Source: Oscillospiraceae bacterium (lineage in GTDB: Bacteria > Bacillota > Clostridia > Oscillospirales > Oscillospiraceae). Taken from it: 18,501 bases of DNA. The notes under the pieces are model-generated. The model was not told the origin of the DNA, did not search any database, and saw only the letters and a program-made list of their open reading frames with translations. The translations under genes and the position numbers were made by a program. The DNA lies in assembly GCA_016302405.1 (NCBI GenBank), contig JAEDNR010000035.1:1-18501 (forward strand), in the 5' to 3' direction. Each line of letters opens with the position of its first letter. The first letter of the stretch is position 1. Below are positions 7,308 through 15,191 of this stretch, in pieces.

Positions 7308-8099
7308 ATGGATCTTTTCGATTTGACTGGCCGTGTGGCCCTGGTCACCGGCGGTGCCCACTCCATCGGCCTTGCCATTGGCGTGGCTCTGGCAAAGGCC
7401 GGCGCGCAGGTGTGCTTCAACTGCTCCAGCGAAGCAAGCCGCCAGCGGGGCATCGAGGCCTACAAGGCTGAGGGCGTGGAGGTGCACGGGTATGTAGCCG
7501 ATGTCACCGACGAAAAGGCCGTCCAGGCTCTCGTCGCCACCATCCGGGAGGAAGTCGGCATCATCGATGTTCTGGTGAACAACGCCGGCATCATCAAGCG
7601 GGTGCCTATGTGCGACATGTCCGTGGAGGACTTCTCCAAGGTCATCGACGTGGACCTGATCGCGCCCTTCATCTGCTCCAAGGCTGTGATCCCCGGCATG
7701 ATTGAAAAGGGTCGGGGCAAGATCATCAACATCTGCTCCATGATGAGCGAGCTGGGCCGGGAGACCGTCTCCGCCTACGCCGCTGCCAAGGGTGGCCTGA
7801 AGATGCTGACCCGGAACATCTGCTCCGAGTTCGGCGGCTCCAACATCCAGTGCAACGGCATCGGCCCGGGCTACATCGCCACCCAACAGACTTCCGCCCT
7901 GCGGGAGCGCCAGGCTGACGGCAGCCGCCATCCCTTCGATCAGTTCATCGTGTCCAAGACCCCTGCCGGCCGCTGGGGCACCACGGAGGACCTGGTAGGT
8001 CCCGCTGTGTTCCTGGCGTCAAAGGCCAGCGACTTCGTAAACGGCCAGGTGCTCTATGTTGACGGCGGCATCCTGGCATACATCGGAAAGCAGCCGTAA
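7308..8099 (+). CDS. SDR-family dehydrogenase, gluconate 5-dehydrogenase / KduD-like
   Basis: 263-residue classical short-chain dehydrogenase. Cofactor motif TGGAHSIG (14-21), NNAG (91-94), and catalytic S144, Y157 and K161 (YAAAK) are all present. The C-terminal half carries NGIGPGYIAT and ends VLYVDGGILAYIGKQP, which I associate with proteins named gluconate 5-dehydrogenase and with 2-deoxy-D-gluconate 3-dehydrogenase (KduD). In this operon it would reduce a keto-uronate or 2,5-diketo sugar acid with NAD(P)H, feeding 2-keto-3-deoxygluconate formation; an SDR-type fructuronate reductase is another possibility. No kduI is beside it. Ribosome site AGGAGG (7293-7298) is 9 nt from ATG. It sits 101 nt upstream of uxaB with a strong hairpin in the gap. 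Confidence 0.85.
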   Translation: MDLFDLTGRVALVTGGAHSIGLAIGVALAKAGAQVCFNCSSEASRQRGIEAYKAEGVEVHGYVADVTDEKAVQALVATIREEVGIIDVLVNNAGIIKRVPMCDMSVEDFSKVIDVDLIAPFICSKAVIPGMIEKGRGKIINICSMMSELGRETVSAYAAAKGGLKMLTRNICSEFGGSNIQCNGIGPGYIATQQTSALRERQADGSRHPFDQFIVSKTPAGRWGTTEDLVGPAVFLASKASDFVNGQVLYVDGGILAYIGKQP

Positions 8100-8116
8100 C
8101 CGGATACCGTAAACCG

Positions 8117-8144
8117 GCCCGGGCCGCCGGGAGGCGGTCCGGGC
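8117..8144 (+). other. GC-rich intercistronic hairpin before uxaB
   Basis: Twelve base pairs, GCCCGGGCCGCC (8117-8128) with GGCGGTCCGGGC (8133-8144), one of them G-U, around loop GGGA. No T-run follows, so it is unlikely to be a full terminator. It may protect the upstream message end after processing or set relative expression of the SDR gene and uxaBAC. Confidence 0.6.
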
Positions 8145-8200
8145 TGCGCAATTCGTCCATCAAACCCGTTACTGTTAATTTTTAAGGAGGAAAGATTCCC

Positions 8201-9700
8201 ATGGAAAAGCTTAACTACGCGGTTCTGAAACAGTCCGGCTATACCGGCTACATCCTGGAAAAGGCTCCCGAAAAGGTGCTCCAGTTCGGTGAGGGCAATT
8301 TCCTGCGGGCATTTGTGAACTACTGGTTCGACCTTGCCAACGAAAAGGCAGGCTGGAACGGTAAGTGCGTCCTGGTGCAGCCCATCGCACCGGGTCTGGC
8401 CAAAATGATCAATGAGCAGGAGGGCCTGTACACCCTTTACCTGCGGGGCAGCCAGAACGGTCAGAAAGTGGACGACAAGCGGGTCATTTCTTCCGTCTCC
8501 CGCTGCCTGAACCCCTACGAGGAAGATGGCTTCCAGCAGATGCTGGAGGTTGCCGCCAGCGACGATCTGGAAATCATCGTCTCCAACACTACCGAGGCCG
8601 GCATCGTCTATGACCCTGCCTGCCAGCTTAACGACCGGCCCTGTTCTTCCTTCCCCGGCAAGCTGACCCAGGTACTGTACCACCGTTATCAGGCAGGCAA
8701 GAAGGGCATCCTGATGCTGGCCTGCGAGCTGATTGACAACAACGGCAAGGAACTGCGCAAATGCGTCAACCAGTACATCGACCAGTGGGGCCTGGAGGAC
8801 GGCTTCCGGAAGTACGTCAACGAGGAGTGCACCTTCTGCGGCTCTCTGGTGGACCGGATCGTTCCCGGCCGGATCCGCGATCCCAAGGAGGTTGCGGAGC
8901 TCGAGCAGAAGCACGGCTATGCCGACCCCCTGCTGGATGTGGGCGAGGTCTTCGGTCTGTGGGTCATTGAGGGTGACACCGCTCTGAACGATGTGCTGCC
9001 CTTCCGCAAGGCGGGCCTTGAGGACAAGGTATTCGTGACGCCCGACATGACCCCCTACAAAAAGCGGAAAGTCCGCATTCTCAACGGCGCCCACACCGGC
9101 TTTGTCCTGGGCGCATACCTGGCAGGTCACGACATCGTCCGCGAGTGCATGAATGACCCGGTGGTTCTGGGCTACATGAACAAGATGCTGCTGGAGGAGG
9201 TCGTTCCCATCCTGCCTCTTGACCAGGAGGACTGCAAAAACTTTGCCGCTGCCGTGCAGGACCGGTTCAACAACCCCTTTGTTAACCACGAGCTCATGTC
9301 CATCTCCCTGAACTCCACCTCCAAGTGGCGTGCAAGAAATATGCCCAGCTTCCTGGAGTACATCGAGAAAAACGGCAAGCTCCCCACCTGCCTGACCATG
9401 AGCTTTGCCGCCTACGTTGCGTTCTTCTCCAATGAAATTCAGGAGCTTACCGACGCTGGGCTTGTCTGCCGCCGTCCCAAGGGCAACTGCTACACCTGCC
9501 AGGATGACCGCTGGGTGCTGGAATTCTACTACAACCACAGAAACGACTCCGTAGAAGCTCTGGTCCATGCCGTCATGACGAACCAGCAGATGTGGGGCCG
9601 GGATCTGACGGAGATTCCCGGCTTCGAGGCGGCCACCGTGCAGAACCTGACCCTGATCCGGGAGAAGGGCGCCAAGGCGGCCTACGCCGCCTGCCTGTAA
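8201..9700 (+). CDS. uxaB: Tagaturonate reductase (altronate oxidoreductase)
   Basis: 499-residue polyol-type long-chain dehydrogenase (mannitol dehydrogenase family). The nucleotide-binding start is VLQFGEGNFLRAF (26-38), characteristic of UxaB. The catalytic pattern K-x4-N-x2-H is visible as K290, N295 and H298 in KVRILNGAHTG, equivalent to the Lys/Asn/His set of mannitol 2-dehydrogenases. It reduces D-tagaturonate to D-altronate with NADH in the cytosol, the second step of galacturonate breakdown. Neighbouring uxaA and uxaC make the assignment firm, against the related UxuB (fructuronate reductase). Ribosome site AAGGAGG (8184-8190) is 10 nt from ATG. The stop lies 12 nt before uxaA. Confidence 0.93.
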   Translation: MEKLNYAVLKQSGYTGYILEKAPEKVLQFGEGNFLRAFVNYWFDLANEKAGWNGKCVLVQPIAPGLAKMINEQEGLYTLYLRGSQNGQKVDDKRVISSVSRCLNPYEEDGFQQMLEVAASDDLEIIVSNTTEAGIVYDPACQLNDRPCSSFPGKLTQVLYHRYQAGKKGILMLACELIDNNGKELRKCVNQYIDQWGLEDGFRKYVNEECTFCGSLVDRIVPGRIRDPKEVAELEQKHGYADPLLDVGEVFGLWVIEGDTALNDVLPFRKAGLEDKVFVTPDMTPYKKRKVRILNGAHTGFVLGAYLAGHDIVRECMNDPVVLGYMNKMLLEEVVPILPLDQEDCKNFAAAVQDRFNNPFVNHELMSISLNSTSKWRARNMPSFLEYIEKNGKLPTCLTMSFAAYVAFFSNEIQELTDAGLVCRRPKGNCYTCQDDRWVLEFYYNHRNDSVEALVHAVMTNQQMWGRDLTEIPGFEAATVQNLTLIREKGAKAAYAACL

Positions 9701-9712
9701 GAGGGCCCTGCT

Positions 9713-11185
9713 ATGCCTGATTTTATCCGCATCCACCCTTCGGACAACGTGGCGGTTACCCTCCACCCCGTAGCCCGTGGCACGGTCTTCCAGGGCGTAA
9801 CCGCTCTGGAGGACATTCCCCAGGGGCACAAAATGGCCCTGGGCACCGTCAAGGCCGGGGAGAACGTGGTAAAGTACGGCTTTCCCATCGGTCACGCCAC
9901 CGCTGACCTCACTCCCGGCATGTGGGTGCATACCCACAACATGGTGACGAACCTCTCCGGCGAGGTGGAATATTCCTATCACCCCAATGTCCATCCCGTT
10001 TCCTCCCGGGACGCTGTCAGCTTCCAGGGCTTCCTCCGTCCCGACGGGAAAGCGGGCATCCGCAATGAGATCTGGATCATCCCCACGGTGGGTTGTGTCA
10101 ATGACGTTGCCAAGGCTCTGGTCCGGGAAAATCAGGACCTGGTCACCGGCTCCATTGACGGGCTCTACACCTTCCCCCACCCCTTCGGTTGCTCCCAGAC
10201 CGGCGCGGACCACGCCCAGACCCGGAAACTCCTGGCTGCTCTCACCCGGCATCCCAACGCCGGCGCCGTCCTGGTGCTGAGCCTGGGCTGTGAGAATCTG
10301 ACCCGGGAGCAGTTCCTGGCGGAGCTTGGCCCCTATGACCCGGAGCGGGTGAAGTTCCTCACCTGCCAGGAGGTCCCGGACGAACTGGAAGCCGGCCGGG
10401 TTCTTTTGGAGCAGTGCGCCGCCTACGCCGGACAGTTCCACAGGCAGCCCATTCCCGCTTCCCGGCTGGTGGTGGGCATGAAGTGCGGCGGCTCCGACGG
10501 CCTGTCGGGCATCACCGCGAACCCCGTGGTAGGCAGATTCTCCGATATGCTGGTGGGCATGGGCGGCTCCACGGTGCTCACCGAGGTGCCGGAAATGTTC
10601 GGCGCCGAGGGCTTCCTCATGGACCGCTGCCAGAACCAGGAGGTTTTTGAAAAGGCCGTCGCCATGATCAACGGCTTTAAGAACTACTTCATCCGCCACG
10701 GCGAGGTGGTCTACGACAACCCCAGCCCCGGCAACAAGCAGGGCGGCATCACCACCCTGGAGGACAAGTCCTGCGGCTGCGTCCAGAAAGGCGGCTCCGC
10801 CCCCATCATGGACGTGATCGGCTACGGCGAGCCGGTAGTCACCCAGGGCCTCAATATGCTCAGCGGCCCGGGCAACGACCTGGTATCCGCCACCGCCCTT
10901 ACCGCGGCAGGCGCCCAGCTGATCCTCTTCACCACCGGACGGGGCACCCCCTTCGGCGCTCCCGCGCCCACGGTGAAGATCGCCACCAACACCCCCCTGG
11001 CGGAAAAGAAACATAACTGGATCGACTTTAACGCCGGCGTGGTCGCCGACGGCAAGGCTACCCTGGACGAAGCCGCCGAAGCGCTCATGGCGCTGGTGCT
11101 GGCTGTCAGCTCCGGAAAGCAGACCCGGACCGAGGAAAAGGGCTTCCGGGAGATCTCCATTTTCAAAGACGGCGTTGTGCTGTAA
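9713..11185 (+). CDS. uxaA: Altronate dehydratase
   Basis: 490 residues, full length for UxaA. The N-terminal SAF domain (about 1-95) contains VAVTLHPVARG and the GHATADLTPGMWVHTHN region. The larger catalytic part holds PFGCSQTGADHAQT (157-170, C160), MKCGGSDGLSGITANP (256-271, C258) and KSCGCVQKGG with C354 and C356; the conserved cysteines fit the iron-dependent UxaA/GarD family. It removes water from D-altronate to give 2-keto-3-deoxy-D-gluconate in the cytosol. The start is preceded by only a modest AGAGGG ribosome site just after the uxaB stop, suggesting translational coupling with uxaB. The encoded iron enzyme is expected to be oxygen-sensitive, fitting an anaerobic host. Confidence 0.94.
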   Translation: MPDFIRIHPSDNVAVTLHPVARGTVFQGVTALEDIPQGHKMALGTVKAGENVVKYGFPIGHATADLTPGMWVHTHNMVTNLSGEVEYSYHPNVHPVSSRDAVSFQGFLRPDGKAGIRNEIWIIPTVGCVNDVAKALVRENQDLVTGSIDGLYTFPHPFGCSQTGADHAQTRKLLAALTRHPNAGAVLVLSLGCENLTREQFLAELGPYDPERVKFLTCQEVPDELEAGRVLLEQCAAYAGQFHRQPIPASRLVVGMKCGGSDGLSGITANPVVGRFSDMLVGMGGSTVLTEVPEMFGAEGFLMDRCQNQEVFEKAVAMINGFKNYFIRHGEVVYDNPSPGNKQGGITTLEDKSCGCVQKGGSAPIMDVIGYGEPVVTQGLNMLSGPGNDLVSATALTAAGAQLILFTTGRGTPFGAPAPTVKIATNTPLAEKKHNWIDFNAGVVADGKATLDEAAEALMALVLAVSSGKQTRTEEKGFREISIFKDGVVL

Positions 11186-11209
11186 ACTCATTTTGGAGGG
11201 ATGCTACTA

Positions 11210-12643
11210 ATGAAAACATTCATGGACAAGGATTTCCTGCTGGAAACCGAAACCGCCAAGCATCTGTTTCACGACTATGCCGAGTCTATGCCCCTGGTTG
11301 ACTACCATTGCCACATTTCTCCCCGGGAGATCTACGAGAACCGCCGGTTTAATGATCTGGTAGAGGTGTGGCTGGGCGGCCGGCAGCCCGACGGCTCCTA
11401 CTTCGGCGACCACTATAAATGGCGTGTCATGCGCTCCGCCGGTGTCAGCGAAAGCTACATCACCGGAAACCAGCCCCCCATGGAGCGGCTTCGGAAATTC
11501 TCCGAGGCCCTGGAGCTGGCCATCGGCAACCCCATGTACCACTGGTGCAACCTGGAGCTGCGGAAGTTCTTCGGCTATGAGGGCTACCTCTCCCCCGCCA
11601 CCGTGGACGAAGTGTGGGAGCTGACCGGGGAAAAGCTGCGTAATGACCCCAACCTCACCGTCCGGGGCCTTATCGAGCAGTCGAATGTGGCGTTCATCGG
11701 CACCACCGATGATCCCATCGACACTTTGGAGTGGCACGAGAAGATCGCCGCTGACGAAACCATTAAATTCCAGGTCTGTCCCTCTTTCCGCCCGGACAAA
11801 GCCCTCAATATCGCAAAGCCCGGCTTTGCCGCCTACATGGAAAAGCTGGCGGCCTCCGTGGGTAAGGAGAAGCTCAGCACCGTCGCGGAGGTCTGCGACG
11901 CGCTGACCAAGCGGCTGGAGTTCTTTACCGCCCATGGCTGCCGGGCCAGCGACCACGGCCTGGACTACATCCCCTTCCGGCCTGTTTCCCCCGAAGCCGC
12001 CGACGCGGCCCTGCAAAAGGCCCTTTCCGGCGCTCCTGTTACCCCGGAAGAGGCCGAGGGCTACCAGACCGCCGTCCTGCTGCACCTGGGCCGGGAGTAC
12101 CACCGTCTGAACGTGGTCATGCAGCTGCACTACTCCTGCCTGCGGGGTGTCAACGAGGGCATGAACGCCCGTCTGGGACCGGACACCGGCTTTGATATGA
12201 TCGCCCAGAATACCTGCGGCGGCGACATTGCCCGGCTGCTGTCCGCCCTGGACGCCCAGGGTGAATGCCCCAAGACCATCCTCTACTCCCTGAATCCCGC
12301 CGACAACCAGCAGCTTGACACCATGCTTGGCTGCTTCCAGTCCGACGAGATCCCCGGAAAGATTCAGCACGGCTCCGCCTGGTGGTTCAATGACACCAAG
12401 TCCGGCATGGAAGAGCAGATGAAGTCCCTGGCAAACCTGTCTCTTCTGGGCACCTTTGTGGGCATGCTCACCGACTCCCGCTCCTTCCTGAGCTACGCCC
12501 GGCACGATTACTTCCGCCGCATCCTGTGCAACCTCATCGGCACCTGGGTGGAAAACGGCGAGTATCCCAACGACGAGGCGGCTCTCAAGAAAATCGTGGA
12601 GGGCGTGTGCTACCGCAACGCCGCCCGGTACTTTAACCTGTGA
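11210..12643 (+). CDS. uxaC: Uronate (glucuronate/galacturonate) isomerase
   Basis: 477 residues from ATG 11210. This start is preferred over the in-frame ATG 11201 because GGAGGG (11195-11200) abuts 11201 but lies 9 nt before 11210, and MKTFMDKDFLL is the usual UxaC N-terminus. The amidohydrolase-fold signature LVDYHCHISP (29-38) gives the HxH pair H33 and H35. Further family segments are WWFNDTKSGMEEQM and the C-terminal CNLIGTWVENGEYP. It converts D-galacturonate to D-tagaturonate, and D-glucuronate to D-fructuronate. It is the last gene of the operon, 24 nt after uxaA and 18 nt before the terminator-like hairpin. Confidence 0.95.
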   Translation: MKTFMDKDFLLETETAKHLFHDYAESMPLVDYHCHISPREIYENRRFNDLVEVWLGGRQPDGSYFGDHYKWRVMRSAGVSESYITGNQPPMERLRKFSEALELAIGNPMYHWCNLELRKFFGYEGYLSPATVDEVWELTGEKLRNDPNLTVRGLIEQSNVAFIGTTDDPIDTLEWHEKIAADETIKFQVCPSFRPDKALNIAKPGFAAYMEKLAASVGKEKLSTVAEVCDALTKRLEFFTAHGCRASDHGLDYIPFRPVSPEAADAALQKALSGAPVTPEEAEGYQTAVLLHLGREYHRLNVVMQLHYSCLRGVNEGMNARLGPDTGFDMIAQNTCGGDIARLLSALDAQGECPKTILYSLNPADNQQLDTMLGCFQSDEIPGKIQHGSAWWFNDTKSGMEEQMKSLANLSLLGTFVGMLTDSRSFLSYARHDYFRRILCNLIGTWVENGEYPNDEAALKKIVEGVCYRNAARYFNL

Positions 12644-12661
12644 TTATTCTGATTTGATACT

Positions 12662-12700
12662 GCGAAACGGCAGCGGCCCAAAAGGCCGCTGCCGTTTCGC
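12662..12700 (+). terminator. Terminator-like hairpin after uxaC
   Basis: A perfect 17-bp stem, GCGAAACGGCAGCGGCC (12662-12678) with its complement at 12684-12700, around loop CAAAA. The 3' flank is AT-rich (ATATAAATGTTTGTTT) rather than a clean T-run. It most likely ends the uronate transcript. Confidence 0.8.
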
Positions 12701-12730
12701 ATATAAATGTTTGTTTCCATGGGCTTAACG

Positions 12731-12976
12731 CAGCAGTACGACAAATTGGAATTTGTAGAGGAAAGCGGGGCCTCGAACAACGTTGTCATTCCGAACCAGT
12801 GCGCACACTGGTGTGGGAATCTCCATCGAATTTCGGACTATTTATCGTCATCCATTCGTAGGGGACGGGTTTCCCGTCCCCCGGAATTCAGAGACTTGTA
12901 TGGGGCGGGACGGGAAACCCGTCCCCTACGATGCTTTTACGGTTGGTCCGTCAAATTCCAATTTATCTCTTTGCTG
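12731..12976. repeat. 246-bp palindromic repeat element with imperfect inverted ends
   Basis: Non-coding block between two convergent transcripts. Its left end (12731-12755) and right end (12952-12976) are inverted copies matching at 20 of 25 bases, sharing a core AAATTGGAATTTG. Inside are a 7-bp hairpin ACCAGTG-CGCA-CACTGGT (12795-12812), lengthened by ATTCC/GGAAT (12788-12820), and a perfect 24-bp inverted repeat (12857-12880 with 12907-12930). The hairpin set in TCATTCC..GGGAATCTCC resembles the widespread REP-like TCATTGCGA..GGCAATCTC family. The left end and hairpin recur, inverted, at 1-125. It looks like a MITE or REP-cluster mobile repeat; no transposase is present. The open frame across it (12707-13081) runs through these palindromes and is not credible. 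Confidence 0.75.
12857..12930. repeat. Perfect 24-bp inverted repeat with nested palindromes
   Basis: Arms 12857-12880 and 12907-12930 are exact reverse complements separated by 26 nt. Each arm is itself a hairpin, GGGACGGG-TTT-CCCGTCCC. One DNA or RNA strand can therefore fold either as one long stem or as two short ones. It could also act as a shared terminator for the convergent uxaC and oxidoreductase transcripts. Confidence 0.8.
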
Positions 12977-13000
12977 CAGAAAGCCGAGTGCGTACCAGCG

Positions 13001-13975
13001 TTATGCTTCCTCCGGGTAGGATACGCCCCAGCTTTTTCTGAACCGGGTCATCAGATCCATGACATCCTCCGTATAGCCTAGGTACATGCTCTCCGGGCTG
13101 CCGGCAATGGCGCTTTCCATATCGGCAATTTCATACATCAGCGCCTGGGCGCAGTCCCCGGCCCGGATGACCTCCACATTTCCGGAATCCGCATCGGTGA
13201 TTTTTGCCTCCCAGGCTCTGGGGTATTCCATAATTTCAATATACCCCTTTTCACAGGACACCATGCCCCGCTTGGGCTGCCTGGAACGCAGGGACAGCAT
13301 GACCGTCGCCATCTGGCCCTCCGGATTCGTCATCAGCAGTCCCGCCTGTTCGTCCACCCCTGTGGGCGCGGTTTTCACCTGGGACAGGAGGTTCTCCGGC
13401 TTGGAGTCCAGAAACCAACGGACAAAGGAAAGGGCGTACACGCCAATATCCAGCATGGCGCCCCCGGCAAGGGCACGGTTAAAAAAGCGGTTGCCCATGT
13501 CGTATTCCTTGAAGCTTCCGAAATTCATGGTGACGAGGTTCACCCGGCCCAGCTTTCCGGAAGAAAGAAGCTCCCGGAGCTCTTTATAAAGGGGCATGTG
13601 GTAGATTGTCTGTGCCTCCGCCAGCACGAGCCCCTTTGCCTTTGCCAGGGCGGCAGCTTCCCGCAGCTCGTCACTGTTTAAAGTGATGGCCTTTTCCGCA
13701 AGGACATGCTTGCCGTTTTCCAGCGCCTTTTTGATATAGGCAAAATGGGTATTGTGGGGTGTCGCGATATAAACCACGTCCACTGCCGGATCGGAAAACA
13801 TTTCATTCAGATCGGAGTACACCTTTTGGATTCCGTACTTTTCCCCAAAGGCAGCCGCCTTTTCCGGGCTTCTGCTGCCTACGGCATAGAAATGCCGCCC
13901 GTTTCTTTCCATCGTCCGGGCCATTTCGTTGGCGATGGTGCCCGTGCCCAGCACGGCCCAGTGAATGTCTTTCAT
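13001..13975 (-). CDS. Gfo/Idh/MocA-family oxidoreductase
   Basis: 324 residues from the ATG at 13975, chosen because GGAGGG (complement of 13982-13987) lies 6 nt upstream; a longer open frame to 14026 would overlap the preceding gene. The N-terminal Rossmann fold opens with WAVLGTGTIANEM (6-18). The family motif EKP appears as EKA (94-96), followed by ITLN. The C-terminal domain has DIGVY (176-180) in the place of the DxGxH motif, and the catalytic lysine is K95. Members oxidise or reduce sugars, inositols, dihydrodiols or bilins with NAD(P); the substrate here is unknown. It follows the alpha/beta hydrolase by 19 nt, so the two form an operon, possibly acting in turn on one substrate. Confidence 0.88.
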   Translation of the reverse strand: MKDIHWAVLGTGTIANEMARTMERNGRHFYAVGSRSPEKAAAFGEKYGIQKVYSDLNEMFSDPAVDVVYIATPHNTHFAYIKKALENGKHVLAEKAITLNSDELREAAALAKAKGLVLAEAQTIYHMPLYKELRELLSSGKLGRVNLVTMNFGSFKEYDMGNRFFNRALAGGAMLDIGVYALSFVRWFLDSKPENLLSQVKTAPTGVDEQAGLLMTNPEGQMATVMLSLRSRQPKRGMVSCEKGYIEIMEYPRAWEAKITDADSGNVEVIRAGDCAQALMYEIADMESAIAGSPESMYLGYTEDVMDLMTRFRKSWGVSYPEEA

Positions 13976-13994
13976 AAAATTCCCTCCGTTGTCA

Positions 13995-14954
13995 TCAGCC
14001 GATGGGCTGCTTTTCCATGACCCCAATATCCTGCAGGAACTTCCGAACGGCGGCCCGGTAGGTATCCGGCGCTACCACAAAGGATATGGCATGGGGCGCG
14101 CTGGGAACGATCACCAAAGTTTTGGGAGCGGCGCAGGCATCAAAATCTTTCTTACTCATCCAGCAGGGCACGAACCGGTCGTCATCCCCGTGGATGAACA
14201 GCACCGGCACGGTACACCTTGCCATTGCCGTCTCGGCGCTGGCCGCTTCCACATCAAAGCCGCCAAACAGCCGCCCGCCCAGCCGGATCAGGGGGTAGGT
14301 CGGCCACTTGGGATAGCCCACATCCGTCATGACCTGGATCAGAATATCCTTGGGTGAATTATAGCCGCAGTCGGCAATAATGCCCCTGACATTGGCAGGT
14401 AGCTCCAGCCCCGCCGCCATCATCACAATAGCCGCCCCCATGGACACGCCGGAGAGCACCACGGGGGTATCCTCCCCGAACCGCTCCCGGACATACCGGA
14501 TCCAGTCCAGGCAGTCTAACCGCTCCTTGACGCCGAAGGTCAGGCATTTGCCCTCACTTTTTCCGTGGGCCCGCTCGTCGATCAGCAGGGCGTTGCAGCC
14601 GTATTCCAGAGCCAGGGGCAGTCCCACGCAGAAATCCCGCAGGGGGCTTCCCCGGTAGCCGTGAAACAGAATCTGCACCGGCGCGCCGGGGGCTGTTTCA
14701 TAGTACCGGCCATGCAGCTCCAGCCCCTCCGAGGAGCGGATCTGAACCGCCTCATAGGGGATGGCATCCGTTTTGTCGATCTGGTCAAGGAGTTTATCCC
14801 GGTAAGGAAAATACTGGGGGTTCGTATCCGGCTTCCGGGGATCAATCTTCTCCCTGTCCACCGTAAAGACCAGACGGTAGCATATGTAAGACGCCAGAAT
14901 CACGAGCCCTGCCAGCACCGCCAGCGCCGCCAGAATCAAAAAAAGCCACATCAT
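13995..14954 (-). CDS. Membrane-anchored alpha/beta hydrolase
   Basis: 319 residues from the ATG at 14954 (a second ATG at 14951 is equally possible), with GGAGGA (complement of 14961-14966) 6 nt upstream. The first 30 residues form one hydrophobic helix (WLFLILAALAVLAGLVILAS), probably a signal anchor. The remainder is an alpha/beta hydrolase: oxyanion region ILFHGYRG (95-102), DERAHGKSEG (126-135), nucleophile elbow GVSMG with S171, acid HGDDDRFVP with D259, and H288 in SAPHAISF. These fit an esterase, acyl hydrolase or peptidase of the S9/YqkD-like type. Whether the catalytic domain faces in or out is not certain. It leads a two-gene operon divergent from the bile salt hydrolase gene. Confidence 0.87.
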   Translation of the reverse strand: MMWLFLILAALAVLAGLVILASYICYRLVFTVDREKIDPRKPDTNPQYFPYRDKLLDQIDKTDAIPYEAVQIRSSEGLELHGRYYETAPGAPVQILFHGYRGSPLRDFCVGLPLALEYGCNALLIDERAHGKSEGKCLTFGVKERLDCLDWIRYVRERFGEDTPVVLSGVSMGAAIVMMAAGLELPANVRGIIADCGYNSPKDILIQVMTDVGYPKWPTYPLIRLGGRLFGGFDVEAASAETAMARCTVPVLFIHGDDDRFVPCWMSKKDFDACAAPKTLVIVPSAPHAISFVVAPDTYRAAVRKFLQDIGVMEKQPIG

Positions 14955-15046
14955 AATGGTTCCTCCTTTTTTAATTTTATGACCCTTATCAAACAGATAA
15001 ATTGGGAATTTGCTGCGTAGATTCAATAAGCCGATAACCCTTTTTA

Positions 15047-15075
15047 ATAATACCACCCTTTTTCCGGTATTGCAA
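15047..15075 (-). promoter_or_regulatory. Promoter of the hydrolase-oxidoreductase operon
   Basis: On the - strand TTGCAA (15075-15070) is followed after 17 nt by TATTAT (15052-15047). The predicted start lies near 15040, giving a leader of about 85 nt before the hydrolase ATG. Its -35 overlaps the palindrome at 15074-15091. Confidence 0.65.
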
Positions 15076-15091
15076 GGGAAGGGCTTCCCTT
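15074..15091. promoter_or_regulatory. Palindrome in the divergent promoter region
   Basis: AAGGGAA-GGGC-TTCCCTT, a 7-bp perfect inverted repeat. Flanking CCGG copies (15064-15067 and 15092-15095) could extend it with a 6-nt bulge. It touches the -35 of the - strand promoter and lies 36 nt upstream of the + strand -35, a position suited to an operator shared by both transcripts. No regulator gene is adjacent. Confidence 0.35.
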
Positions 15092-15126
15092 CCGGCTCCT
15101 TTTACAAATCCGAAACAATTCCGCTA

Positions 15127-15155
15127 TTGCGATTTCCCCGGGACGTGGATATAAT
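15127..15155 (+). promoter_or_regulatory. Promoter of the bile salt hydrolase gene
   Basis: TTGCGA (15127-15132), 17-nt spacer, perfect TATAAT (15150-15155). Predicted start near 15162 leaves a short leader of about 30 nt containing AAGGAGG (15178-15184), 7 nt before ATG 15192. Confidence 0.75.
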
Positions 15156-15191
15156 AATGTATATTGCCAAAAGAAATAAGGAGGAATCATT

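Noticed and set aside
8054..11191. Very long antisense open frame (1045 codons) on the - strand
   Set aside because: It lies opposite the SDR, uxaB and uxaA genes, which have clear motifs and ribosome sites. Its translation is low-complexity in Gly, Val, His and Leu with no domain, as expected for the reverse frame of GC-rich codons.
12731..12976. CRISPR array
   Set aside because: Repeats are inverted, unequal and not regularly spaced; no cas gene is present.
12707..13081. 124-codon open frame downstream of uxaC
   Set aside because: It runs through nested palindromes and overlaps the 3' end of the oxidoreductase gene; no plausible ribosome site.
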